From positions 1 through 64,000 of the forward strand of contig NZ_BAAARY010000007.1 of assembly GCF_039532605.1 (NCBI RefSeq): a stretch of 64,000 nucleotides of DNA. The letters are read 5' to 3'. Under the pieces are notes generated by a model, which searched no databases, was not told the origin of the DNA, and saw only the letters and a program-made list of their open reading frames with translations. Below, piece by piece: positions 14,926 through 25,613 of the stretch (positions are counted from its first letter, which is position 1; each line of letters begins with the position of its first letter). The stretch comes from Pilimelia columellifera (GTDB lineage Bacteria > Actinomycetota > Actinomycetes > Mycobacteriales > Micromonosporaceae). Position numbers and translations under genes: made by a program.

Positions 14926-17184
14926 TTACCTGCCCACGAGGGCAAGCGCGCCGTCCCTGATGGCATCTTCCCCGACCAGCACATGTCTCGCAGCCGGACC
15001 CATCGGAATGAAGGAGTCGGCGGCGGCGACCCGACGGGCGGCGCCGACGAATCCGGCGTCCAGGAGCGCGGCGATGATCCCCTCCCCCACCCCACCTGAC
15101 CTGCGTGTTTCATCCACGATGAGGACCCGGCCGGTGGCGGCGGCCTCGCGGGCCAGGTCGGCGGTGGGCAGTGGCGACAGCCAGCGCAGGTCGACCACCC
15201 GGACGCCGATGTCGTCGTCGGCCAGCTCCCGGGCCACCCGCAACGACATCCGGACCCCGTTGCCGAAGGTGGCGATGGTGAGGTCGGCGCCACTGCCCAG
15301 TTGGTAGGCCCGTGCCCGGCCGACCGGCACGTGGGCGGCGGCCCACCGGGCGGGCGGCGCGTACCGGCTCGTCCACGCGTCGTCGCCGTCGGCGTGCAGG
15401 TCACGGACGTCGTACAGGGCGGCCGGCTCGACGATGACGCAGACGCTGCCGTCGACGGCGGCGGCGGCGACGCAGGCGCGCAGCATCGGCGCGGCGTCCT
15501 GGGCCCGCGACGGCACGGCCACGATCAGTCCCGGGGTGTCCCGCAGCGCGGCCAGCGAGGTGTCGCTGTGCAGCATCCCGCCGCCGGCCGGGTCGTAGGC
15601 GAGTCCCGGCGCCCGCAGCACCATCGGGTTGCGCATGGCGCCGCCCGAGATGAACCCGGCGGTGGCGCCCTGGCCGCGGAGCTGCTCGTCGGCGCCGCGC
15701 AGGTAGCCGAGGTGGGACAGCTCGGCGATGGGGAGCAGCCCACCTACCGCGGCCCCTAGGCCGAGCCCTACCACCGCCGTCTCGTCGCAGAGGGTGTCGA
15801 AGACGCGGGACGGGCCGAAGCGGTCCCGTAGCCCGCAGGTGATCCCGTACGCGCCGCCGCGGCCGGCCACGTCGGGCCCGAACAGCACCGCGGCGGGGTT
15901 GGCCAGGAGCGCGTCGGCGAGCGCCGCTGTGATCGTCTCGGCGAGGGTGAGCGGGCCGGCGTGTTCGGGAAGCTCGCCGCCGAACGCGACGCTGCGGGCC
16001 TCGACGCCGGCGTCGGCGTGCCTGGCGGCGTCGGTGATCTCCCGGGCGACGCGTACGGGCCGGCGGGGCGCGATGGGCGCGGCGACAGCGGCGGCATCGG
16101 CCAGCTTCGGTTCCGCGAGCGCCTCCTCGGCGCCTTTTCGGATCCGCCAGCCGACCTCGTCGTAGCGGGCGATGACGTCCTCCGGCGTGATGATGCCGGC
16201 GGCGACGAGGATTCTGGCGGTGGCGACGAGGGGATCGGCGGCCAGGTCGTGGGCGATGTCGGCGGCGGGGCGGTAGCTGCGCTCCGGGTCGCCGGCGGCG
16301 TGCCCCATGAGCCGGACAGTCCGCAGCCGCAGGATCGCGGGTCGCCGGTGGCGACGCACCCAGGCGACGGCTTCGCTGGCCGCGGCGTGGCCGGCGGGCA
16401 GGTCGGCGCCGGCGGGGCTGAAGTAGCGCAGTCCGGGCCGGGACCGCAGCAGGTCGGCCGTCCAGCCGTCGGGCGAGCGGACTGATCCGGCGATGCCGTT
16501 GTCCTCGCAGACCAGCAGCAGCGGCAGCCGTAGGCCGGAACGGTCGCACCAGCCGGCGGCGGTGAGCGCGGCGGACGCGCTGGTGTGATGCAGGGCGCCG
16601 TCGCCGAAGCCCGCGACGGCGATCGCGTCCTGGGGCCAGGGCGAGCGGGGCCCGCCGGCGGCCCGGAGGCGGGGCGCGCGTTCGATGGCGAAGGCGACGC
16701 CGAGGGCCCGTGGCAGGTGCGCGCCGTAGAGGCCGGTGGTGGGCAGCAGGTGCAGATCGACGCAGCCGTAGGACCGGTGGCGGCCCCCGGATGCCGGGTC
16801 GGTCGCGGCGGCGACGATGCCGCGCAGCAGGTCACGCGCGGCTTCCGGACGGCCGTGCTGGGCGGCGCGGACCAGCCACAGCGCCGCGGACCGGTGGTGG
16901 GCGAGCACCGGGTCGGTGGGGCGTAGCGCGTGGGCGAGCGCAGCGGTGATCTCGTGGCCGGCGGCTCCGATGGTGTGGAACCCCTCGCCGAAGCTGCGCA
17001 GCCACCGCGCGGCCAGGTCCAGGTGCCGGCTGACGAGTTGGGCGCCGAACAGGTCGAGCGCGTCGGCCCCGGTCAATGGGCCGTCGTCGGCGAGCGGGAG
17101 GTTTGGGTCGCGGCGGGCGGCCGGCGTGGGCAGCGCGGTCACCGCGGCCCGGAACCGTTCGTCCAGATCGTGAGGGGTCGTCAC
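14926..17184 (-). CDS. Fused alpha/beta 2-oxoacid (branched-chain type) dehydrogenase E1
   Basis: 752 residues. Residues about 30-380 match the E1 alpha subunit: the thiamine diphosphate motif runs from GFGDGALHH to CEDNG, and SYGCVDLHLLP is nearby. Residues about 430-752 match E1 beta: TLAETITAALADALLANPAA, FGPDVAGRGGAYG, and C-terminal VRVVDLRWLSPLP and LIVDETRRSGGVGEGI. Such enzymes decarboxylate 2-oxoacids and acylate a lipoyl E2. No E2 or E3 gene is nearby, so the partner complex lies elsewhere. GTG 17184 starts VTTPHDLDERFRAAV. A plain BCKDH is likely, but the substrate is not proven. Confidence 0.85.
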   Translation of the reverse strand: MTTPHDLDERFRAAVTALPTPAARRDPNLPLADDGPLTGADALDLFGAQLVSRHLDLAARWLRSFGEGFHTIGAAGHEITAALAHALRPTDPVLAHHRSAALWLVRAAQHGRPEAARDLLRGIVAAATDPASGGRHRSYGCVDLHLLPTTGLYGAHLPRALGVAFAIERAPRLRAAGGPRSPWPQDAIAVAGFGDGALHHTSASAALTAAGWCDRSGLRLPLLLVCEDNGIAGSVRSPDGWTADLLRSRPGLRYFSPAGADLPAGHAAASEAVAWVRRHRRPAILRLRTVRLMGHAAGDPERSYRPAADIAHDLAADPLVATARILVAAGIITPEDVIARYDEVGWRIRKGAEEALAEPKLADAAAVAAPIAPRRPVRVAREITDAARHADAGVEARSVAFGGELPEHAGPLTLAETITAALADALLANPAAVLFGPDVAGRGGAYGITCGLRDRFGPSRVFDTLCDETAVVGLGLGAAVGGLLPIAELSHLGYLRGADEQLRGQGATAGFISGGAMRNPMVLRAPGLAYDPAGGGMLHSDTSLAALRDTPGLIVAVPSRAQDAAPMLRACVAAAAVDGSVCVIVEPAALYDVRDLHADGDDAWTSRYAPPARWAAAHVPVGRARAYQLGSGADLTIATFGNGVRMSLRVARELADDDIGVRVVDLRWLSPLPTADLAREAAATGRVLIVDETRRSGGVGEGIIAALLDAGFVGAARRVAAADSFIPMGPAARHVLVGEDAIRDGALALVGR

Positions 17185-17358
17185 GGTGTCCCAGCATGAC
17201 CGACGATTCGGTGCTCGGCCAGCCGCGGGATCGCGGTGCCGGCGATAGGTCAAGCTGGACGGTCACCTGACGGACCGACGTTCGAAAGACTCCCTTCATC
17301 GATGGCCGGTGGTGATGGCGGCCGACGGCCCGTACGTCTCCCGCGCTGGAGGAATCAG

Positions 17359-17559
17359 ATGTTCCTGACGCGCCGCCGCCTCGTCGCCACCTCGGCCCTC
17401 AGCGTGGCGGTCGCCGCCGCCGGCGGGGTGGGGGCGGCGCCCAGGCCGGTCCACGCCCGGACCGGTCGGCGGGTCGATCCGCTGCGCGCCGACCCGTTCA
17501 CGCTGGGGGTCGCCTCCGGTGAGCCGACCGCCGTCGCGTCGGAGTCCGCGGACCACTGA
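17359..17559 (+). pseudogene. Truncated PhoD-like alkaline phosphatase remnant
   Basis: A 66-residue frame with a good RBS (GGAGGAATCAG before ATG 17359) and a twin-arginine-like signal (LTRRRLVATSALSVAVAAAG). The mature part reads DPLRADPFTLGVASGEP, matching the very start of PhoD alkaline phosphatases, which normally continue to about 520 residues. Here homology stops after GVASGEP and an unrelated 11-residue tail leads to TGA 17559. The catalytic domain is absent. It is probably the stub of a deleted gene between the E1 gene and aceE; the fragment may still be translated and exported. Confidence 0.65.
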
Positions 17560-17707
17560 CCGTCCTCCGACTGGGACGGCGGACAGGCGGGCGAGGCAGA
17601 TCACCGGCCGGACTGCGTGACGTCGGCGCGCGGCAGCAGGCAGGATAGAGCTGATACGTCCACGCGCCGAAACACCAGACGCACCGAGACAGACACGAGG
17701 AACGCCT

Positions 17708-20488
<2,781 letters not shown>

Positions 20489-20506
20489 CCCCCTCCGACG
20501 GCTCGA

Positions 20507-20540
20507 CAGGGGGCGTGGCCGGTCCCGGCCGCGCCCCCTG
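20507..20540 (+). terminator. Hairpin terminator after aceE
   Basis: A 16-bp inverted repeat (CAGGGGGCGTGGCCGG with CCGGCCGCGCCCCCTG) broken by one G.U-compatible mismatch, with a 2-base centre. It begins 18 bp after the aceE stop and ends 16 bp before gltX. Confidence 0.7.
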
Positions 20541-20556
20541 CGCGTAGGCTGGACCG

Positions 20557-21990
20557 GTGACTGTTCGCGTACGCTTCGCCCCGTCCCCCACTGGAATGTT
20601 CCACGTCGGCAGCGCCCGGGTGGCCCTGCAGAACTGGGCGTTCGCCCGGCAGCAGGGTGGCGTGTTCGTGCTGCGGATCGAGGACACTGACGCGGCCCGT
20701 AACCGGCCCGAGTGGACCGAGGGCATCCTCAGCGCCCTGGAGTGGATCGGCATCGCCCGCGGCGCGTACGAGGGGCCGTGCTTCCAGTCCGCGAACGCCG
20801 CCGAGCACCGCGCGGCGGCCGAGAAGCTGCACGCCGCGGGGAACGCGTACTACTGCGAGTGCGACCGCGACATGGTCGCCGCCCGCACCAGCGAGGCGTA
20901 CCGCGGCTACGACGGCCACTGCCGCGACCGTGGGCTCGGCCCGGGTCCGGGCCGGGCGCTGCGGTTCCGGACGCCCAACGACGGCGAGACCCGGGTGGTC
21001 GACCTCATCCGCGGCGAGCCGACCTTCGACAACCAGCTCATCGAGGACTTCGTCATCGCCCGCGCCGACGGGTCGGCGGTGTTCCTGCTGGCGAACGTCG
21101 TCGACGACCAGCTGATGGGGATCACCCACGTCATCCGCGGCGAGGACCACCTGTCGAACACGCCCAAGCAGCAGTTGCTGTGGACGGCGCTCGGGCACAC
21201 CCCGCCAGCGTGGGCGCATGTGCCGTTGGTGGTCAACGAGAAGCGGCAGAAGCTGTCCAAGCGTCGCGACAAGGTCGCCCTGGAGCAGTACCGGGCCGAG
21301 GGCTACCTGGCCGGGGCCATGCGTAACTACCTCATGCTGTTGGGCTGGGCGCCCTCGGACGACCGCGAGATCGTGCCATGGTCGGTGATCGAGACGGAGT
21401 TCCAGATCGCCGACGTGACCCCGTCGTCGGCCTTCTTCGACGAGAAGAAGCTGCGGGCGTTCAACGGCGAGTACATCCGCGCGCTGGGCGCCGAGGAGTT
21501 CGTCGCCGCCTGTCAGCCGTGGCTGGTCGGCGAGGCGCCGGTGGCGCCGGACTCCCCCGGCGCGATCGCGGCCCCGCCGTGGCGGGCCGAGGACTTCGCC
21601 CCGGCGCTGTTCGCCGCGGTGGCCCCGCTGGCGCAGACCCGCATCGGGGTGCTCGCCGAGATCGTCCCGCACGTCGACTTCTTCTTCCTGGCCGAGCCGC
21701 CCGCCGACGAGGCGTCGTGGGCCAAGGCGATGAAGGACGGCGCCGCCGAACTGCTGGGCGCGGCGATCACCGCCTACGAGACCGCCGCCTGGGAAGCTGA
21801 GACCCTCAAGACCACGCTGGAGGCGGTCGGCGCCGAACGCGGTCTCAAACTCGGCAAGGCGCAGGCCCCGCTGCGGGTCGCCGTGACCGGTCGGACGGTG
21901 GGGCTGCCGCTGTTCGAGTCGATGGAGCTGCTGGGTCGGGAGCGCACGCTGGCCCGGCTGCGGGCGGCCCGGCAGAAGCTGACTGCCTGA
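20557..21990 (+). CDS. gltX: Glutamyl-tRNA synthetase
   Basis: 477 residues, class Ic synthetase that charges tRNA-Glu. The HIGH motif appears as FHVGSARVALQNW (near residue 15) and KMSKS as KLSKRRDKVAL (residues about 232-242). A YYCECDRD...GHC segment can bind zinc, and IEDTDAARNRPEW is conserved. Because gatCAB is present (42-47 kb) while a tRNA-Gln(CTG) is also here, the enzyme is probably non-discriminating; that is inferred from the phylum. GTG 20557 starts at the conserved VTVRVRFAPSPTG. Its place after aceE is unusual: in Streptomyces gltX follows an FAH gene near these same tRNAs. Confidence 0.92.
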   Translation: MTVRVRFAPSPTGMFHVGSARVALQNWAFARQQGGVFVLRIEDTDAARNRPEWTEGILSALEWIGIARGAYEGPCFQSANAAEHRAAAEKLHAAGNAYYCECDRDMVAARTSEAYRGYDGHCRDRGLGPGPGRALRFRTPNDGETRVVDLIRGEPTFDNQLIEDFVIARADGSAVFLLANVVDDQLMGITHVIRGEDHLSNTPKQQLLWTALGHTPPAWAHVPLVVNEKRQKLSKRRDKVALEQYRAEGYLAGAMRNYLMLLGWAPSDDREIVPWSVIETEFQIADVTPSSAFFDEKKLRAFNGEYIRALGAEEFVAACQPWLVGEAPVAPDSPGAIAAPPWRAEDFAPALFAAVAPLAQTRIGVLAEIVPHVDFFFLAEPPADEASWAKAMKDGAAELLGAAITAYETAAWEAETLKTTLEAVGAERGLKLGKAQAPLRVAVTGRTVGLPLFESMELLGRERTLARLRAARQKLTA

Positions 21991-22083
21991 CCAGCGCCGG
22001 CACGAGGCGCAGGCCGATGACGACGGGCCAGGGCGCCCGGTTCGGGATGCTCTGGCTGACTACGAGGTTGCCGGATACGGCCG

Positions 22084-22680
22084 CTAGCGGCCCGGTGAGT
22101 CCGCTTTACGGCGGCGCCTGAGGGCGTACATGAGCGCGGCGGCGGCGGCGAGCGCGCCGAGAACCGACCACAGCACCGAGTACGGGTCCTTCTCGTCGTC
22201 CGTCAGGCTCGCGGGAGAAGCGGCGACGGCGGGTGTGGACGACGGCGCCGCCGACGGGGTTCCTGTCGCCACCGGGGCGGCGGTGGGGCTCGGGGCGGCG
22301 GCCTGGGTCAGGGTGAACGTCACCTTGCCCCTGATCGGGTGTCCGTCGTCGGAGGCCAGCTGATAGGCGACGGTATACCCGCCGGCGGCGCCGGCGGTCA
22401 GGCCGACGTCGACGACGTTCCTGGTGAACCTCGGGGCGCCGGCGAGGGCATTGACGCCACCCGGGCCGATAATTGTGATCTTGGTGGACGGCGGGTCGAG
22501 GGCCTCCAGGAACGTCAGCCGGACCGACTTCGGGGCCACGGCGAGCTTCGCCCCCTTCGCGGGGACGCTGCTGACGAGAGTGTTGTGCGCCACGGCCGGC
22601 CCGGCGCCCCCCACCAGAGCCACGCTGGCCGCCATCAGCACTGCCACGCCACGGGCCAGGGCCCTGGTCACGCTTCGCAC
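22084..22680 (-). CDS. CopC-domain copper-binding protein, membrane-anchored
   Basis: 198 residues. A signal peptide (ALARGVAVLMAASVALVGGA) is cut so that the mature chain starts with His (AHNTLVSSVPAKGAKL), the N-terminal copper ligand of CopC/YobA proteins. DDGHPIRGKVTFTL supplies the second His. A Pro/Ala/Thr-rich linker follows and a C-terminal membrane helix (SVLWSVLGALAAAAALMYAL) ends in RRRRK. Role: extracytoplasmic copper handling. It lacks a fused or adjacent CopD. A multicopper oxidase at 55.3 kb may work in the same process, but is not linked. Confidence 0.85.
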   Translation of the reverse strand: MRSVTRALARGVAVLMAASVALVGGAGPAVAHNTLVSSVPAKGAKLAVAPKSVRLTFLEALDPPSTKITIIGPGGVNALAGAPRFTRNVVDVGLTAGAAGGYTVAYQLASDDGHPIRGKVTFTLTQAAAPSPTAAPVATGTPSAAPSSTPAVAASPASLTDDEKDPYSVLWSVLGALAAAAALMYALRRRRKADSPGR

Positions 22681-22735
22681 GCGTCGTCCTCCGCTGTCGA
22701 GTGATTAGTCCGCAGGTTACCGGCATCATGGGGCC

Positions 22736-23926
22736 ATGACCCATCCCGGCGGCGAGCTCACCGCGACCCTGCGGACCATCGAACGATCCGCCGGCGGTCT
22801 GGCCACCGCCAGCGTCGCCAGGATGGAAGATACGCTCCCGTGGTTTCGCGAGCTGCCGGCTGACCAGCGGTCCTGGGTGATGCTGGTGGCGCAGGCCGGG
22901 GTGCGCTCGCTCGTCACCTGGCTGCGCAGCGGCGGCGCCGGGGGCAGCGAGGAACTGGCCGACGAGGTGTTCGAAGCCGCCCCGAGGGCGCTGGCGCGTT
23001 CGATCAGCCTGCCGCAGACCGTCGCGTTGGTGCAGGTGACCATCGATCTGGTCGAGGAACACGTCCCGCGGCTCGCCGCCCCCGGTCAGGAGGCGGCGCT
23101 GCGGGAGGGGGTGCTGCGCTTCTCGCGCGAGGTGGCCTTCTCCGCCGCGCGCGTCTACGCCCGGGCCGCCGAGTCCCGGGGCGCGTGGGACGCCCGGCTA
23201 CAGGCGATGCTGGTCGACGCCCTGCTACGCGGCGACTCCTCCGATGTGGTGGCCAGCAGGGCCGCCGCCCTCGGGTGGACCGACGCGCCGCCGGTGGCAG
23301 TGGTGGTCGGCCGGTCCCCCGGCGGGGAGGCGAACGCGGTGCTGCACACCGTGGCCCGGGCCGCCCGTCGGATCGGCGCGGACGTCATCGGCGGGGTGCA
23401 TGGGGACCGGTTGGTCGTCGTTGTCGGTGGCGCGCTGGATCCGTTGGCCACCGCGACCAAGCTGCTGGCCAGCTTCGGCGACGGTCCTGTCGTCGTGGGA
23501 CCGGCGGCGCCGTCGCTGGACGAGGCCGCGGAGTCCGCGCGGGCCGCGCTGGCCGCGTTCCGGGCGGCGCCGGCCTGGCCTGACGCGCCCAGGCCGGTGC
23601 TGGCCGATGACCTGCTGCCGGAACGAGCGCTGGCCGGCGACGCCGAAGCCCGACGCATGCTGCGACACGATGTCTTCGCGGTGCTCCTGCGCACCGGTGG
23701 GGAGTTGCTGGAGACTTTGGACGCGTTCTACGCGGCCGGCGGGGTTCTGGAGAGCGCAGCACGGGCGTTGTTCGTCCACCCCAACACTGTGCGATACCGG
23801 CTGCGACGGATCGCCGACGTGACCGGGCTCTCCCCGTTCCAGCCGCGGGACGCGTTCGGTCTGCGGATCGCCCTGACCATCGGCCGTCTCGACCCGACGC
23901 CGACCGCGCACCACCCGCCGGGCTGA
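22736..23926 (+). CDS. PucR-type regulator, FasR-like (Rv2242 family)
   Basis: 396 residues. The C-terminus has the PucR HTH (SAARALFVHPNTVRYRLRRI then VTGLSPFQPRDAFGL). The middle carries a CdaR/GGDEF-like domain (VAVVVGRSPGGEANAVLH, GGVHGDRLVVVVGG), and the N-terminus is all-helical. In M. tuberculosis (Rv2242) and Streptomyces (SCO2386, FasR) the homolog sits next to fabD and activates fatty-acid synthesis genes. Here the next gene is hup on the other strand, so the regulator is separated from any fab operon in this window. It has no good RBS match close to the start (ATG 22736). Confidence 0.85.
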   Translation: MTHPGGELTATLRTIERSAGGLATASVARMEDTLPWFRELPADQRSWVMLVAQAGVRSLVTWLRSGGAGGSEELADEVFEAAPRALARSISLPQTVALVQVTIDLVEEHVPRLAAPGQEAALREGVLRFSREVAFSAARVYARAAESRGAWDARLQAMLVDALLRGDSSDVVASRAAALGWTDAPPVAVVVGRSPGGEANAVLHTVARAARRIGADVIGGVHGDRLVVVVGGALDPLATATKLLASFGDGPVVVGPAAPSLDEAAESARAALAAFRAAPAWPDAPRPVLADDLLPERALAGDAEARRMLRHDVFAVLLRTGGELLETLDAFYAAGGVLESAARALFVHPNTVRYRLRRIADVTGLSPFQPRDAFGLRIALTIGRLDPTPTAHHPPG

Positions 23927-23964
23927 GGCGGCTCCGGACCGGGACGGACACATCGGACGCCGAA

Positions 23965-23996
23965 CGGGCGCTCACCGCGGGATACGGTGGCGCCCG
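23965..23996. terminator. Hairpin between convergent regulator and hup genes
   Basis: CGGGCGCTCACCG pairs with CGGTGGCGCCCG with one bulged base, around GCGGGATA. It could terminate both convergent transcripts. Confidence 0.45.
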
Positions 23997-24027
23997 TCTG
24001 GATCCTCGCCGGGAACCCCGGCGCGGG

Positions 24028-24708
24028 TCACCGCTTCTTGGCGGTGGTCTTGCGCGCCGCGGTGGTGGCCTTGGCCGTCTTGGTCGGCGCCTTGCGGGCG
24101 GTGCTCTTGGCCGCGGCCGGCTTCGCGGCTGCGGTCTTGCGGGCGGTGCTCTTGGTTGCGGTCGCCTTGGTCGCGGTCGCCTTGGTCACCTTGGCGGCCC
24201 TCGCCGTGGCGGTCTTGGCGGTGGTGGTCTTGGCGGCGCTCGCCTTGCGTGCGGTGGTGGCCTTTGCCGCGGCCGTCGTCTTCGTGGCCGCGCGGCCGGT
24301 GGTCTTCGCCGCCGTCGCCTTGACCGCCGGGGTGGTCTTCGTGGCGGCCCTGGTCGCGCGGGCGGCCGCCGGCTTCGCTGCGGTGGTGCGTGATGCGGCC
24401 GCGGTCTTCTTCGGAGCGGCGACCTTCGTCGCCTTGCCGCTGGCGACCATCTCCTTGAAGCCGGCGCCGGCCTTGAAGGCAGGCACCGAGGTCTTCTTCA
24501 CCTTGACGGTCTCGCCGGTACGCGGGTTGCGCGCTGTGCGCGCTCCTCGGACCCGCTTCTCGAAGGCCCCGAAACCGGTGATGGCCACCCGGTCGCCCCT
24601 GGTCACCGCGGTCTGGATCTCCACGAGGACCGCGTCGAGGGCCTCGGCCGCGGTGCGCTTGTCGCCCAGGCGAACAGCGAGCGCCTCGATGAGCTCGGCC
24701 TTGTTCAC
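24028..24708 (-). CDS. hupB: HU-family nucleoid protein with Lys/Ala-rich tail
   Basis: 226 residues. Residues 1-90 are a normal HU fold (VNKAELIEALAVRLGDKRTA, RGDRVAITGFGAFEKR, the DNA-contacting arm RTARNPRTGETVKVKK). The remaining 135 residues are a low-complexity tail of KTTAAKA/TARKA-type repeats like that of mycobacterial HupB and Streptomyces HupS, which resembles histone H1 tails and compacts DNA. GTG 24708 has AGGAGGA 5 to 6 bases upstream. It is monocistronic with an AT-rich promoter region upstream. The tail-coding DNA is repetitive and may be length-variable. Confidence 0.93.
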   Translation of the reverse strand: MNKAELIEALAVRLGDKRTAAEALDAVLVEIQTAVTRGDRVAITGFGAFEKRVRGARTARNPRTGETVKVKKTSVPAFKAGAGFKEMVASGKATKVAAPKKTAAASRTTAAKPAAARATRAATKTTPAVKATAAKTTGRAATKTTAAAKATTARKASAAKTTTAKTATARAAKVTKATATKATATKSTARKTAAAKPAAAKSTARKAPTKTAKATTAARKTTAKKR

Positions 24709-24752
24709 GTTTCCTCCTGCAACTAGGTCAAACAATCAAGCAATCTGCGCGC

Positions 24753-24781
24753 ACCGTATGCCCTATTAGGCAGGCACACAA
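24753..24781 (-). promoter_or_regulatory. Likely hup promoter
   Basis: On the reverse strand TTGTGT (24781-24776) and TACGGT (24758-24753) are 17 bp apart, a fair sigma-70-type pair in an AT-rich stretch, placing transcription start near 24746 and a leader of about 38 bases with a strong RBS. Confidence 0.4.
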
Positions 24782-25130
24782 CCATTATGGGCGAAAAATA
24801 CATTGTGTCGTAACGGGTTCCCACGCCCGCCGCTGTCGCGCTCTGACCCCTGCCGGCCACGTCCGCCGGCGGGCCCGCACCTTGCGACCATCGGAGCCGC
24901 TCCCGCCACCGCCGTCGCCAGTCGGTGGCGGTTGCGGTGGCCGACACCCGCGCAGCGCCGACCCAGCACCCAGCCTCGGCCGCTGCCTACCCAGCCGTGC
25001 TTGACTCCATAACCGACAGTGGGGCGACTCCGACTGGATTCGTTCGGCGCCGATCACCGGCAACGTGGCTCAGACCACCCGACTTTTGGGGAAACTCGAA
25101 AACGGCGAAAACAGAAATGCCGTAGAATGA
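24782..25130. other. Intergenic region, no gene seen
   Basis: Between the hup promoter and the tRNA terminator. The several short frames here lack RBS and conserved composition. The last 60 bp (25081-25140) are A-rich, including GAAAACGGCGAAAACAG, which on the reverse strand gives T-rich sequence after the tRNA terminator. Confidence 0.5.
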
Positions 25131-25168
25131 ACTGATCCCGGTTCATCAATTGATGAACCGGGATCAGT
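25131..25168 (-). terminator. Perfect 38-bp palindrome, terminator of the tRNA genes
   Basis: ACTGATCCCGGTTCATCAA followed by its exact complement, no mismatches; as RNA the loop would be AATT or slightly more. It begins 5 bp after the tRNA-Glu 3' end and is followed on the reverse strand by T-rich DNA, fitting a factor-independent terminator. Confidence 0.8.
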
Positions 25169-25173
25169 GTTTG

Positions 25174-25246
25174 TAGCCCCGACCGGATTCGAACCGGCGC
25201 TACCGCCTTGAGAGGGCGGCGTCCTGGGCCGCTAGACGACGGGGCC
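25174..25246 (-). tRNA. tRNA-Glu (anticodon CTC)
   Basis: Reverse strand: acceptor GGCCCCG pairs with CGGGGCT (G1.U72 wobble), anticodon stem CCGCC/GGCGG around CTCTCAA, T arm CCGGTTCGAATCCGG. CCA is not encoded. It precedes the terminator hairpin and follows tRNA-Gln, probably in one transcript. Confidence 0.95.
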
Positions 25247-25329
25247 AGGACTTTCTTTGCTTCGCTCCGTGAACGGAACGCGGTGGACTCTATCAGAGCC
25301 AAAACCGGCGATCCGTTCGGGCATCAGCG

Positions 25330-25401
25330 CTGGGGTACCAGGACTCGAACCTAGACTAACGGAACCAGAAACCGTCGGGCTGCCAATTACCCCATACCCC
25401 A
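25330..25401 (-). tRNA. tRNA-Gln (anticodon CTG)
   Basis: Reverse strand: acceptor TGGGGTA with TACCCCA, U1-A72 as typical of tRNA-Gln, D arm GGG/CCC, anticodon loop TTCTGGT, and T arm CTAGG/CCTGG with TTCGAGT (one G.T pair). The last anticodon-stem pair (31-39) is T opposite T, where related tRNAs have T-A. CCA is not encoded. Confidence 0.94.
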
Positions 25402-25482
25402 ATGACGCCCTACGGCGCCTCAGAAACGCTAACCCGTCCGCCCGTCTGGTATACGTGCGACGGACGAATTCGACGCTTCTGG

Positions 25483-25528
25483 TGATGCTTCGTTGGACTT
25501 GCGACTGATGCTTCGTTGGACTTGCGAC
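25483..25528. repeat. Perfect tandem duplication of 23 bp
   Basis: TGATGCTTCGTTGGACTTGCGAC occurs twice back to back (25483-25505 and 25506-25528), 82-127 bp upstream of the tRNA-Gln 5' end. It may include promoter elements of the tRNA transcript; no function is assigned. Confidence 0.85.
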
Positions 25529-25613
25529 GTGGTTCGGCTTGGCTTGCCTCCCGCACGAGGAGGAACTTTACCCGACCGGAAGGTCCCCGCCAAATCGGGT
25601 ATCGCCCCGTGTG

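Noticed and set aside
15401..16549. Reverse 382-codon frame inside the fused E1 gene
   Set aside because: Extremely Arg/Pro-rich, in the wrong phase of the conserved E1 gene; a frame shadow.
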